This document shows, piece by piece, positions 1 to 8,939 of a DNA stretch of 64,000 bases. Under the pieces are notes generated by a model. The model made no database searches, was not told the DNA's origin, and saw nothing but the letters and a program-made list of their open reading frames with translations. The first letter of the stretch is position 1, and each line of letters opens with the position of its first letter. Position numbers and translations under genes: made by a program. Origin of the DNA: Chitinophagales bacterium (lineage in GTDB: Bacteria; Bacteroidota; Bacteroidia; Chitinophagales; UBA2359); the NCBI GenBank assembly GCA_041392475.1, contig JAWKLZ010000001.1, positions 930,001 through 994,000 on the forward strand. Reading direction: 5' to 3'.

Positions 1-421
1 AGATGGAGAAAATAGTTTTTTTAGACAATTCTCAATAGGATGTAGAAAGGTAGTTAAAGAAGATCTCGAAAAAGTAAAAAAGGATTATTTCAGTGAGCAT
101 TCTAAAGAAGGAAAGGTAAGGTGTCAATTTTCATATGAAGAATTATCATGGGAGGAAACAAATGTTGACCATAGAGAACCTAATACATTCTCAGTGATTG
201 TAGATAGGTTTATTGAGGTGGAAAAGATAGATTTGCAAAAAATTGAATACAATAAGGATCAAACTTATGGGAATGAAATCATTAATAAAGACTTACAGCA
301 GAAATTTAAGGAATATCATAAAGAAAAAGCACTCTTAAGAATAGTATCAAAAAAAAGAAATCTATCAAAATCGTATTTAGGAAGGATAAGTTCCAATTCT
401 AAAGATTTAAAAATCTCATAA
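1..421 (+). CDS. DCL/DUF3223-like protein, C-terminal part (5' end cut by window)
   Basis: The frame is open from base 2 to the stop at 419-421, so this is the last 139 codons of a gene that begins outside the window; a GTG at 194 is only an internal codon. The visible protein is hydrophilic and Lys/Glu-rich. It carries an FSIGCRK stretch, then NVDHREPNTFSVIVDRFI and, near the end, YHKEKALLRIVSKKRNL. From memory, this order (HVDH..PTF..IV..F, then YH...A.LR.VSK..NL) resembles the C-terminal half of DCL-family (DUF3223) bacterial proteins with an HNH-like tail. That is recall-based inference; a profile search would settle it. Function unknown. Confidence 0.4.
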   Translation, partial: DGENSFFRQFSIGCRKVVKEDLEKVKKDYFSEHSKEGKVRCQFSYEELSWEETNVDHREPNTFSVIVDRFIEVEKIDLQKIEYNKDQTYGNEIINKDLQQKFKEYHKEKALLRIVSKKRNLSKSYLGRISSNSKDLKIS

Positions 422-735
422 TAAATGAGTAGGTAGCGTGCGATATAAATTCGCTCAACACATTATTAATCAAACTATTAAATAATAATAAGAAAATTTA
501 ATAGAGGTGTTAAGCTGTTTTACCACAAGCAGTTTCCTATCCTTGGTATGTTGAGAAGTAATCTTGAACTATAAAACAAGGAGATAATGCAATGGCAAAG
601 TGAAATCGTGAGAATTAAAACAAAAGAGTACTAAAATTTCTCCATGCTAAGGACGATGATAGCAGTTCACCAAACTTTCATAATCCCTTACCTCCTTGAA
701 AAAATCGTGAGAAAACAATCAACAAAATCCCATAT
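422..735. other. intergenic, nothing recognised
   Basis: About 314 bases between the cut-off gene and the acyl-CoA reductase gene. I see no convincing ORF, hairpin or promoter. A short word (aaatcgtgaga) occurs twice, near 604 and 703, which is too short to interpret. Confidence 0.5.
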
Positions 736-1743
736 CTAAAGCCCCAACAAAAATTCCACTGTATCCACTTTATCCGCATAATCCCACAATTCAGGCCGCT
801 GTGCTTCACCAAATCCTAAGTATTCATCTGACAAACCAACCACACATTGAATGTCCTCTTCTTGTTCCTTCAATCGGTTTTTCAATGCAGTTTCATCGGC
901 ATAATATTCATAGTGTAAAATAGCAGCTGGCGAGCTAACCGCTTCTTTTTCAGTTACAATTACGGTATCGTTTACCAAGTGTTTTACTTTGTCCAGCAAA
1001 TAAATTGCCAAATGATAGTCGTAATTGTTCCGGTATTTGGAGTGCATCGCAACTTGTTTGTACTCATTTAGGAGACCCAGCAAAAAATTGAAATCATAGT
1101 CTTTTGGCACAAACAATTTAGACACACTTCGACAACCCAAACCAAAATATTGAAAAATATCTTTACCAAGTTCGAGAATATCAGCTTCCGTTTCATGTCC
1201 AGAAAGTACGGCTACTGAACCTCGATTTTTTCGGATGATGTGGGGATATTTGCCAAAATAATAGTGGAAATACCGAGATGAATTGTTGCTACCTGTGGCA
1301 ATGACCGCATCAAAATTCTTCAATTGAGGAGTAATAGCTATTTGGTTTTCAATGCTTTTGTCAATTTGCAGCAGGAGTTGATAGAGATAAGGCAGGAGTT
1401 TGTCATCCTTTTCGGAAAGTTTGATTTGGGCTTTGTGCCCGCAGATGAATACGCTCAAAAAATCGTGGAATCCGACCAATGGAATATTTCCCGCCATCAC
1501 CAAAGCAACTGTCTTTGAAGGAGTTTCACCCAATTTTGAGAAATCATAGCGAGCAGTCCATTGTTGCAATTTTTCAGTAGAAAGATAGTTGTCTGCAATA
1601 GATTGCAGCATGACTTGGGTATTTTCGATGGTAAACCAGTTGTTACTAGCGAAAGCCATTTTTGCCATAGCCTGTTGATCTGTCTTATTTTGAAGGGCTT
1701 GTCCAAGTTGGGTGAGGATATGTATTCTTTGTTGAAGATTCAT
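736..1743 (-). CDS. acyl-CoA reductase, LuxC-like
   Basis: About 335 residues starting MNLQQRIHILTQLGQAL. The protein resembles the LuxC family, which reduces acyl-CoA or acyl groups to aldehyde with NADPH. Visible family-like stretches are VALVMAGNIPLVGFHDFL, the NRGSVAVLSG region and FGLGCRSVSKLFVP, whose Cys is the likely catalytic acyl-binding residue. I chose the ATG at 1743 rather than the upstream one at 1806 because the N-terminus then fits the family and a TAAATTTG -7 element lies between them, which would put the longer start upstream of the transcript. It is divergent from a ferredoxin gene, a pairing common in Bacteroidota. The substrate in this organism is unknown; no luxAB or luxDE genes are nearby. 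Confidence 0.8.
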   Translation of the reverse strand: MNLQQRIHILTQLGQALQNKTDQQAMAKMAFASNNWFTIENTQVMLQSIADNYLSTEKLQQWTARYDFSKLGETPSKTVALVMAGNIPLVGFHDFLSVFICGHKAQIKLSEKDDKLLPYLYQLLLQIDKSIENQIAITPQLKNFDAVIATGSNNSSRYFHYYFGKYPHIIRKNRGSVAVLSGHETEADILELGKDIFQYFGLGCRSVSKLFVPKDYDFNFLLGLLNEYKQVAMHSKYRNNYDYHLAIYLLDKVKHLVNDTVIVTEKEAVSSPAAILHYEYYADETALKNRLKEQEEDIQCVVGLSDEYLGFGEAQRPELWDYADKVDTVEFLLGL

Positions 1744-1797
1744 ATGTATATTGAAGGTTAATATGCTAAATTTATTATTTGGGGAGGCAAATTTACA

Positions 1798-1805
1798 CTT
1801 TTTCA
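1798..1805 (-). promoter_or_regulatory. candidate -7 element for the acyl-CoA reductase gene
   Basis: The minus strand reads TAAATTTG, matching the Bacteroidota -7 consensus TAnnTTTG. No good -33 TTG is seen at the right distance. It would give a leader of about 50 bases before the ATG at 1743. Confidence 0.4.
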
Positions 1806-1983
1806 TTCAATCCCTTCATTCTCTATTTCTATTGATAATTCCCAAACACTTTTTTGTTTTTTCGTGTTATGTTGTTGTATTTTGTGGCTTTAGTAGTGGT
1901 GTCAGGTATTTCTGATAGTTGACAAATCCACTTCAATTTAAAAACAAACTATTAAATTTCAAACCCCAAAAAATATTTCAGAT

Positions 1984-2334
1984 ATGGCGATAATGATTAC
2001 CGATGAGTGCATCAACTGTGGTGCATGTGAACCCGAATGTCCGAACAATGCCATCTATGAAGGTGGTGTAGAATGGCGTATGTCTGATGGCACTACTTTG
2101 ACGGGTACCTATACCCTATTGGATGGCAAGGAAGTCGGAGCAGACGATGAGCAAGAACCTGTTTCAGAAGATTTTTACTACATAGTGACAGACAAATGTA
2201 CTGAGTGCATGGGTTTTCACGAAGAGCCACAATGTGCGGCAGTTTGTCCTGTAGATTGCTGTGTACCAGACCCTGATCACAAAGAAGCGGAAGAAGAATT
2301 GTTGAAGAAGAAAGCAACTTTGCATTTAGAATAA
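1984..2334 (+). CDS. 2[4Fe-4S] ferredoxin, Alvin type
   Basis: A 116-residue electron carrier. The first cluster motif is C9-x2-C12-x2-C15-x3-C19-P. The second is C72-x2-C75-x8-C84-x3-C88-P, and the eight-residue insertion between its second and third Cys is the mark of Allochromatium vinosum-type ferredoxins. An acidic loop (about residues 25-65) separates the two motifs and the C-terminus is charged and helical. Two further Cys follow at 92-93. The gene is divergent from the LuxC-like reductase, so it may supply or take electrons in the same process; that link is inference from position only. Confidence 0.9.
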   Translation: MAIMITDECINCGACEPECPNNAIYEGGVEWRMSDGTTLTGTYTLLDGKEVGADDEQEPVSEDFYYIVTDKCTECMGFHEEPQCAAVCPVDCCVPDPDHKEAEEELLKKKATLHLE

Positions 2335-2396
2335 CACATTAATGAATGACTATTAGCTTTTTAATACAATTTAATTAAGGTCTTGCTTTACATTAC

Positions 2397-2445
2397 AAGG
2401 CGATTATTCAGGCAATGCGTTTGGATAACCGCCTTTTATTTTTAG
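2397..2445. terminator. bidirectional terminator hairpin
   Basis: Arms 2397-2407 and 2425-2435 pair over 11 bases with one mismatch (aaggcgattat / ataaccgcctt), loop of 17, followed by a T-rich run. It lies between the convergent ferredoxin and membrane-protein genes. Confidence 0.65.
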
Positions 2446-3119
2446 ACTTCAATCTTGAATTTCTTGATATAGTATCGCTTGGTTAGCGCAATCAATATTG
2501 TTCCCAAGACCGTAGGCATCAACCAATTCAACACAACAATATCAAATATATTTTGAATAGCACTAAAGGCTGTTAGTGCAGCAATATAGGAAATATACAT
2601 CCTGGAGAAATGCTCGAAATACCAAAACTGTTTGATTCCAAATAGCTTATCCAACTTTTTATTGCGAATAAATTGAAAGTAATCTTGGACGGTCAACAAG
2701 GTAAAAATGCTTCCAAAAACTGTGAAAATAATGCCAAAACTCATATTTCCTGCAATCAACAAGCGAATACCCGAAATCAATATCCAAGTTCCCACCAATA
2801 TTCCTGCTCCAATAAGTGCTTTATCAAATAATTGAGCAGGTATTTTCTTCAATTTGGCAAAGCGATAACCTGACAGAACGAAGTAAAAACCAAAAATACC
2901 TAGTAGCAAAATTAGGTACGATCCAATCCATCCGCCGACCAACACCAGCCACGTAGCCACATAAGTCAAACCTATATAACGGTGAATTTTTCCACCTTTC
3001 TTGAGAAGAATTTGCAGCAATCCAGTGATGAACACAATTAATCCTGAAAAAGCGTGAATTTGTATGATGACTTCTTTTGATAGCATAAGTCGTTTGTTGA
3101 TGGAGTTAGAGTTGTCCAA
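2442..3119 (-). CDS. integral membrane protein, DUF2306-like
   Basis: A 225-residue protein with about six or seven hydrophobic helices. Near the N-terminus it has HAFSGLIVFITG followed by KGGKIHRYIGLTYV; this His...Gly...His-Arg-x-x-Gly pattern in the first two helices recalls DUF2306-type membrane proteins, whose function is unknown. A second possible start (MLSKEVIIQIHAF) lies 11 codons in. It stands alone between the ferredoxin terminator and the SDR gene on the same strand, with a gap of about 48 bases, so co-transcription with the SDR gene is possible. The family assignment is tentative. Confidence 0.6.
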   Translation of the reverse strand: MDNSNSINKRLMLSKEVIIQIHAFSGLIVFITGLLQILLKKGGKIHRYIGLTYVATWLVLVGGWIGSYLILLLGIFGFYFVLSGYRFAKLKKIPAQLFDKALIGAGILVGTWILISGIRLLIAGNMSFGIIFTVFGSIFTLLTVQDYFQFIRNKKLDKLFGIKQFWYFEHFSRMYISYIAALTAFSAIQNIFDIVVLNWLMPTVLGTILIALTKRYYIKKFKIEV

Positions 3120-3167
3120 TTGTGAAAAACGCCCACAAAGAAAATAAACTTTCTACAAAAAAATTGC

Positions 3168-4118
3168 TCATCTTCCTTTCTCCTTCAATAATTTTTCACT
3201 CAATTCCCACAATTTTTTTGCTGTATTTTGGTTGTAAGAAGGTTTTGAAGACTTCACTATCATGTTATTTTTGAGGTATTCCCCGCCAAATTTTTCCAAT
3301 TCAAGGGAAGTAGCAGCGTATAAACTGGTTTCGGCACCTTTTTTCTCAGAAATGGAAAAAATCGGTAAAGAAATGAGGGCTTTCCATCCCCAATTGATCC
3401 ATCCTTTTGTGTTTTTTCGTCCGATTTGGGTGCGAACTACCCCAGGATGCAAGGCAAAGGCAATTATGCCTTCTTGTCGCAACCTTCGTGTTAATTCTTT
3501 GGTAAACAGAATATTGGCAAGTTTGGTTTGACCATACACATCCAATCCATCATATTTTTCTTTGCCATAAGGGAGGTGTTCAAAGTCTATTTTTTTGCCG
3601 AGATGTGCAGCAGAAGATACATTGACGATGCGGGCAGGAGCAGATTTTTTGAGTACATCCAAAAGTAGCTGGGTAAGGTAAAAATGGGATAAGTGATTGA
3701 CCTGAAATTGAGTTTCAAAACCATCACCTGTTTGTGTGAGATAATCGTAAAACAAACCTGCATTGTTGATAAGCAAGTCCAATCTATCGTACTTTTGTTT
3801 GAATTTGTTTGCTGCTTGCTCCACGTTCTCCAATGAAGATAAATCGCAGGTTATCACATCAATATTAGGATTCCCCGTTTGTAGTTGAATTTCTTCTTGA
3901 GCAATTTTTCCTTTTTGTTCATTGCGGCAAAACAATACAATGGTGTATCCTTTTTCGGCTAAACCAATAGCTGTTTGTTTGCCTATCCCTGCATTGCCGC
4001 CTGTGATAATGGCTATTTTTCCTTGCATAGTTGTTTTTGAAGATTGGTGACAATAATGATAATTGTTTGAGTTGATATATTGTTTAGTTAAATTCAAAAA
4101 CAAATCCAAATAACTCAT
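3168..4118 (-). CDS. short-chain dehydrogenase/reductase, retinol-dehydrogenase-like
   Basis: A Rossmann-fold NAD(P)-dependent oxidoreductase. Visible are the cofactor motif TGGNAGIG (residues 39-46), the adenine-pocket CDLSS, LLINNAG, the active-site Ser in VNVSSAAH, the catalytic pair YGQTK, and HPGVVRT. The broad pattern, including GGEYLKN near the end, is that of the retinol dehydrogenase/WW-oxidoreductase-like branch. The first 30 residues are not hydrophobic and look unconserved, so the real start may be the ATG at 4028 (MQGKIAIITGG), giving about 286 residues. The substrate cannot be told from sequence. Confidence 0.85.
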   Translation of the reverse strand: MSYLDLFLNLTKQYINSNNYHYCHQSSKTTMQGKIAIITGGNAGIGKQTAIGLAEKGYTIVLFCRNEQKGKIAQEEIQLQTGNPNIDVITCDLSSLENVEQAANKFKQKYDRLDLLINNAGLFYDYLTQTGDGFETQFQVNHLSHFYLTQLLLDVLKKSAPARIVNVSSAAHLGKKIDFEHLPYGKEKYDGLDVYGQTKLANILFTKELTRRLRQEGIIAFALHPGVVRTQIGRKNTKGWINWGWKALISLPIFSISEKKGAETSLYAATSLELEKFGGEYLKNNMIVKSSKPSYNQNTAKKLWELSEKLLKEKGR

Positions 4119-4219
4119 TGAAGGTCATCAAATTTCAATCTAACATCGGGAAGATCATTTTCAGCGTTTCTTGGAGGTGAAATATTAGTAAGGTTGTCTT
4201 TCGATTTGAAAAACAAGAA

Positions 4220-4246
4220 AAGCCACCCCGAAATTCGAGATGGCTT
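4220..4246 (-). terminator. terminator of the secreted-protein gene
   Basis: The inverted repeat aagcca...tggctt has further pairing inside (two mismatches). Read on the minus strand it is followed by a T-rich tract, about 40 bases after the stop of the gene at 4289. Confidence 0.6.
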
Positions 4247-4288
4247 AGAGGGGATCGGTTGACAAATAAATGCTAAAAAATAATTGTT

Positions 4289-5026
4289 TTATTTTTTGAT
4301 ATATGTTCTTCTGAAAAGCTGTTTACCACTTCCTGTAAACTCCAACAAGTAAACACCTTCTGGTAAATGGTAGGTATCCAACACCACTCGACTATTGCTA
4401 TAAGCCTTTTGGTCTATCACAGGTTGTCCACTAAGGTTGATTAGGCGTATTCTAACCAATTCATCCATCAACGGAACCATAATATTGATTTCTTCACTTG
4501 CAGGGTTCGGATAATTCAATATTTCCTCAAGAATATTGCCTTGCCTATCACCATCTATAGGATGGGAATTGTTGTTGCCAGTATTATTAGGTGGTGTAAT
4601 ACCTCCCTCGTTGTTTCCTCCTCTTGAAGGAATGCTGTTGTTTTCGGTTAGCAAACCTGATGGATTGATAGAGATGGTGCTATTGTCATTCTCCTCATCG
4701 GTTTGAATCACCTCCCCACTGTCATCAGTTGTTACATCATCATTCTCAACATTGCTGTTTGTGTTGTTATCACCACCAATATTTGTGTCCGAACTATTTG
4801 AAGTTTCTGTTCCAGATACTGAATTATCATTGAAAATGCCGACTCCCATTGCAGTATTGCTACTTCTGTCAATGTTGGCTTCGGTATGTGTAGCGTGCCA
4901 AATAAAAATGTTTTCAATAACTGGCTTTAAATCGCCTTTATTTTGAAACTTTTGAGCTTGAATTGCTGTGGCAAATACTAACGACAAGCTCATAAAAAAA
5001 ATAAATTGTAAAAGTCTTTTTGTCAT
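4289..5026 (-). CDS. secreted low-complexity protein with T9SS sorting domain
   Basis: About 245 residues. A signal peptide (MTKRLLQFIFFMSLSLVFA, cut after AIQAQ) is followed by a disordered middle rich in Asn, Asp, Ser, Thr and Gly (about residues 60-165). A C-terminal type A sorting domain follows, with LNYPNPASEEINI, LINLSGQPV, LPEGVYLLEF and a basic end (RTYIKK). I chose the ATG at 5026 because it starts a clean signal peptide; the longer frame to 5113 adds a second hydrophobic stretch. The protein is expected to cross the outer membrane by T9SS and stay at the surface. No enzymatic domain is visible, so it may be a spacer or adhesive surface protein. Confidence 0.8.
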   Translation of the reverse strand: MTKRLLQFIFFMSLSLVFATAIQAQKFQNKGDLKPVIENIFIWHATHTEANIDRSSNTAMGVGIFNDNSVSGTETSNSSDTNIGGDNNTNSNVENDDVTTDDSGEVIQTDEENDNSTISINPSGLLTENNSIPSRGGNNEGGITPPNNTGNNNSHPIDGDRQGNILEEILNYPNPASEEINIMVPLMDELVRIRLINLSGQPVIDQKAYSNSRVVLDTYHLPEGVYLLEFTGSGKQLFRRTYIKK

Positions 5027-5318
5027 AACTCCTCTGGTTTGATGTAAATAGATGATGTTTTCAAGCAGTGTCACCACAAAAAAAGCAAAAAAAGAATACA
5101 AAAACGAGTACAATTTTTATACTTTATCAGTGATTTTTCTGCTAATTTTACAACGACTAATATAGTAAATTATTGTCTATCAAATGATTAACTTTTGAAA
5201 AATCATGCTGTTATAGGGGTTCTATATCCCTTTTCATCAGAATAATTTCTATCTTTAGACGGTATTTTTTCGTGAATAAGTTGCGTATCAACACTTTTTT
5301 TTGAATAATTGCACCATT

Positions 5319-6761
5319 ATGTATAAAAGCAAACCTATCTCAATCTTAAAAACATTTACAAACAAAGAGCTGAAAAAGCTTGGAGAATACATTGCTTCCC
5401 CTTTCTTCAACAAAAATCAAGCAGTGATTGATTTGTTTTTGCTACTCAAAAAATACCATCCTGATTATGAAGGTATAGGATTGCAGCGAGAAAAGGTTTT
5501 CAGGAAACTATTTGGTAAATCGAAATATGAGGAGCAAAAACTTCGGTATCTCATGAGTGATTTGACCAAACTGATGGAAGGCTTTTTGATTCATGAACAT
5601 TTTACTCAAAATCAACACAGTTGCGCCCATTCATTGTTGGAAATATATACCCAGCGAAAGTTAGAAAAATATTTTCAAACCACTCTTCAAAATTATCAAA
5701 ATCAATTAGATAACAATGCTATAAAAAACATCAAGCACTACTTAAATGCTTACCAAATAGATGAAGCCAAATTTATTTTTCACTCTTCACTCTCCAATCG
5801 CCCAAATGGTACAGATATAAAAGGCATATTGGACAACCTCGACATTTTCTATATTGCCAACAAACTCAAATACAGCAGTGAGCTCTATAATGCTCAAAAC
5901 ATCCTTTCACTCGACTTCGATACTCCTTTGTTACTCAATGAAATCAGGCAAAAATTTGAAGCAGAAGACCATTTACACCAAGAACCTGTTATTGCGATTT
6001 ACCATCAGATATTATTGACACTTTTGGAGCGAGAAACCATTCAGCATTACGACCAATTGATTCTACTCTTGGAGCAATATGCCGAACATTTTGAACATTC
6101 CGAATTGCAGGATATGTATATTTTTGCAAGAAACTATTGCTATCGCCGATATATGGGAGGAGATAGAGAATATTTGCGAAAATCTTTTGAGCTCCATGAA
6201 ATATTATTAGAAAACAATGTATTACTCTTTGATGGACAGATTTCACAGTGGGATTTCAAAAACATTGTATCAGTAGGTTTGGTATTTGGCAAAAACGATT
6301 TTGTAGAAAAATTTATCTTCGATTACAAAAAATATCTCAAACCAAGTGTGCGTGAAAATGCTTTTACCTACAATTTGGCTTACCTTAGATTTTATCAAAA
6401 AGATTATGACAGCGCCATTCGACTCCTTCACAATGTAGAATTTACCGACCCCTACTACCACATAGATACCAAAGTTTTGCTCATGCGTTGTTACTACGAA
6501 TTGGAGGAAGTCATACCATTGTTCAATCTCATTGATACCATCAGAGCCTACATTCGCAGAAACAAACAAATATCAAAAGGTAATAAAAACAACTATTTAA
6601 ACTTCTTTAAATTTGTCAAAAAACTGGTTCGCATCAAAATGGGCAGCAAAAAAACCATTGAAGACCTCAAAGAAGAAATAGATCAGACCCCCAATTTTGA
6701 TGGATCTTCTTGGTTATATGAAAAAATCAAAGAATTGGAGCTAAATCCTAAAAGGTGGTAA
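5319..6761 (+). CDS. hypothetical helical-repeat protein
   Basis: About 480 residues, almost wholly predicted helical, with a periodic pattern of aromatic and Leu residues (ARNYCYRRYMGGD, LAYLRFYQKDYDSAIRLL, LLMRCYYELEEV). The second half looks like degenerate TPR-type repeats. No signal peptide or membrane segment, so probably cytosolic. The ATG at 5319 is preferred to a TTG six codons upstream. I recall similar long conserved hypothetical proteins of unknown function in saprospirian genomes, but cannot name a family. It ends directly against the convergent phosphoesterase gene: the stop codons abut at 6761/6762. Confidence 0.7.
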   Translation: MYKSKPISILKTFTNKELKKLGEYIASPFFNKNQAVIDLFLLLKKYHPDYEGIGLQREKVFRKLFGKSKYEEQKLRYLMSDLTKLMEGFLIHEHFTQNQHSCAHSLLEIYTQRKLEKYFQTTLQNYQNQLDNNAIKNIKHYLNAYQIDEAKFIFHSSLSNRPNGTDIKGILDNLDIFYIANKLKYSSELYNAQNILSLDFDTPLLLNEIRQKFEAEDHLHQEPVIAIYHQILLTLLERETIQHYDQLILLLEQYAEHFEHSELQDMYIFARNYCYRRYMGGDREYLRKSFELHEILLENNVLLFDGQISQWDFKNIVSVGLVFGKNDFVEKFIFDYKKYLKPSVRENAFTYNLAYLRFYQKDYDSAIRLLHNVEFTDPYYHIDTKVLLMRCYYELEEVIPLFNLIDTIRAYIRRNKQISKGNKNNYLNFFKFVKKLVRIKMGSKKTIEDLKEEIDQTPNFDGSSWLYEKIKELELNPKRW

Positions 6762-7526
6762 CTATTCATTACAACTCTCCAATTTGATGCTCGTTTTCAC
6801 TGTTTTACCATCCCATATAATATTTCGCCATGCTGGAATTTTACTTTCAATTTCAAAGTTAACTGCATCAGGGTTTAATTGAAAATAAGAAGATGATGGA
6901 GTAATAAAAACTGTTGTATTCAGAAATGGCAAAGTGATTGCTCGACTGCAATGGTAGTGACCACAAAAAATAGCTTGTGGTTTAGACATACACGCTTCAA
7001 TGGCAGAATGCACTTCTTCAATATTTTGCAGTGAATAGTTCTTGTCCATGTGCAGAACATCAGCCAAAATAGGTGGATGGTGAATAAATAATAGGTTCGA
7101 TTTATTTTCATTTTTGCAGCAGGAAATCAAAAAAGACAATTGCTGAGAAGAAACCAAACCATTTGTACTGTCTAAAAAAATTAATTTCCCAAAAGATTCA
7201 ATTTCATGGCTATAAAACAATTCGTCTTTTTGCAGAAAATCCTCTACTTCAAAAACAGAAGCCAACATTGCAGGGTTATCGTGGTTACCAGACATCACGA
7301 AATAAGGAATTCCAACTGCATCCAACTGCAATTTTATCCATTCATAGATTTCTAAAACACCTATGTGCAAACAAAAATCGCCCGAAACAACTATATAATC
7401 CACTGATGCTTGTTTCACCTTTTCCAATATCTTCAAAAAATTAGATCGAACATCTATTCCATTGGGCTTTTCTCCTTCATTAGCAATGTGTAAATCTGTA
7501 ATTTGGGCAATAGAGATTGATTTCAT
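6762..7526 (-). CDS. calcineurin-like metallophosphoesterase (CpdA-like)
   Basis: About 254 residues. All five metal-binding blocks of the family are present in order: DLH (ITDLH near the N-terminus), GDF (VVSGDFC), GNHD (VMSGNHDNP), HHPP (LLFIHHPP) and GHYH (IFCGHYHC). These bind a two-metal centre and hydrolyse phosphoesters. The short length and spacing fit the class III cyclic nucleotide phosphodiesterase (CpdA) group, but the substrate is unproven. The start at 7526 (MKSISIAQITDLH) removes seven unlikely residues. Cytosolic, no signal peptide. Confidence 0.85.
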   Translation of the reverse strand: MKSISIAQITDLHIANEGEKPNGIDVRSNFLKILEKVKQASVDYIVVSGDFCLHIGVLEIYEWIKLQLDAVGIPYFVMSGNHDNPAMLASVFEVEDFLQKDELFYSHEIESFGKLIFLDSTNGLVSSQQLSFLISCCKNENKSNLLFIHHPPILADVLHMDKNYSLQNIEEVHSAIEACMSKPQAIFCGHYHCSRAITLPFLNTTVFITPSSSYFQLNPDAVNFEIESKIPAWRNIIWDGKTVKTSIKLESCNE

Positions 7527-7592
7527 AAGATTAATTAATTTTGACAAAAATAATATTTTGATGCACCTTCAAAGAAAACTCAAGTAAACGAT

Positions 7593-7600
7593 TACATTTG
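7593..7600 (+). promoter_or_regulatory. candidate -7 element for the TIGR02757 gene
   Basis: TACATTTG matches the TAnnTTTG consensus about 49 bases before the ATG at 7649. The -33 is not clear. It supports the ATG start over the longer frame, which opens inside this element. Confidence 0.45.
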
Positions 7601-7648
7601 CTGTCAGTCAATGTCAACCTTTCGTTTTTTCATCACCCTTATAATGCC

Positions 7649-8431
7649 ATGAACCAAGCAGCACTTTTTCAATTACTTGAATCAAAAGTAATCCTTTACA
7701 ATCGAGCCGATTTTATCCAAGACGACCCTATTTCTATTCCTCATCAACTAAGTAAACTTCAAGATATAGAAATAATGGGATTCTGGGCAGCAATATTGGC
7801 TTGGGGTTTGCGAAAAACTATCATTAATAAGTGCCACGAACTTCTTGATTTGATGGATGGTGCGCCGTACGATTTCATTTGCAATCACCAAGAAAATGAC
7901 CTCAAACGCTTCCAAAACTTCAAACATCGTACCTTTAATTCAACTGATACACTTTATTTTATTGAATTTTTCAAAAATTATTACCAAAATCATGATTCCT
8001 TAGAAAACGCTTTTTCACGATTCATTGAGCCAAGAGATGAACATGTTGGCAACGGATTGAAAGGTTTTCACGATTTATTTTTTTCATTGCCCAATTTTCC
8101 AGAACGCACCCGAAAACACGTTGCTACACCCAATCGAAAATCAGCTTGTAAAAGGCTCAATATGTTTTTGCGATGGATGGTTCGCAACGACAATAACGGA
8201 GTTGATTTGGGATTGTGGAATCAAATACGTCCTTCGCAGTTGTTATGTCCTTTAGATGTTCATGTTGACAGAGTTGGTAGAAAACTAGGATTGATTCATA
8301 GACAACAAAGAGACTGGCAAACAGTTTTAGAACTAACAACTGCACTGAAACAATTTGATTCAGATGATCCTGTAAAATACGACTTTGCACTTTTTGGTAT
8401 AGGCGTAATGGAAAAAAAGGCGTTTGACTAA
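7649..8431 (+). CDS. TIGR02757 family protein (DUF2400)
   Basis: About 260 residues. The family is recognised from FWAAILAWGLRKTI near residue 45, YDFI, FKHRTFN, and the very typical KSACKRLNMFLRWMVR block followed by LDVHVDRVGRKLGL and DPVKYDFALFGIGV. These proteins look like distant relatives of helix-hairpin-helix DNA glycosylases and are widespread in Bacteroidota, but no activity is established to my knowledge. The start is set at ATG 7649 (MNQAALFQLLES). Divergent from the phosphoesterase gene. Confidence 0.85.
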   Translation: MNQAALFQLLESKVILYNRADFIQDDPISIPHQLSKLQDIEIMGFWAAILAWGLRKTIINKCHELLDLMDGAPYDFICNHQENDLKRFQNFKHRTFNSTDTLYFIEFFKNYYQNHDSLENAFSRFIEPRDEHVGNGLKGFHDLFFSLPNFPERTRKHVATPNRKSACKRLNMFLRWMVRNDNNGVDLGLWNQIRPSQLLCPLDVHVDRVGRKLGLIHRQQRDWQTVLELTTALKQFDSDDPVKYDFALFGIGVMEKKAFD

Positions 8432-8674
8432 AAAAAAGTTTGCAAAAATGCCATACTATATTGACCTTAGTAAGACTTAGGAACCAATGAAAATCGAAAA
8501 CGAAATCGAAACTTCAAAATCAGTCTTTTATGAGATTGATTTTGTATGGTTATTTTTGAAGCATTCCTTAAAAAAAAGACTTAGTAACGAATAAGAATTA
8601 AAATGAAAAAACCACTTCTAAATCAGATTGTTGGAAATTTCAAATACACAACTTATTTTTTGACCGTTACTTAG

Positions 8675-8834
8675 TTTTGGACTTTGGACGAAAGACATAA
8701 GTAGAAAGACAAAGGAAGTAAATATTTGGTTATGAGCAAATTGCATTTTCAATGCAATTTCACTTAATTCCTTTGCTGTCAATGATTTAAAACTTTTTGT
8801 CTTATGTCTTTAATATTTCGTCCAAAGTCTAAAA
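8675..8834. mobile_element. 160 bp MITE-like element
   Basis: Terminal inverted repeats of 15 bases (ttttggactttggac at 8675-8689 and its complement at 8820-8834, one mismatch) continue inward imperfectly (gacgaaa...agacataag on both sides). The element is flanked by a direct repeat CTTAG at 8670-8674 and 8835-8839. It has no ORF and carries an inner palindrome, aaattgcatt/aatgcaattt. The ends resemble those of the IS at 48191 (TTAGACTTTGGAC), so that IS family could have moved it. It fills most of the 508-base gap before the sigma factor gene. Confidence 0.7.
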
Positions 8835-8939
8835 CTTAGTTAAGAATGTTATTTTTCGAAGCCCATCGCTCAAACCAATATTTCTATTTTGCTACATTTT
8901 TATATACCTATTTGTTAATACTCAATTCAATTTTTTTTC

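Noticed and set aside
604..714. Word aaatcgtgaga repeated in the first intergenic region
   Set aside because: Eleven bases in AT-rich DNA; expected by chance and without further similarity around it.
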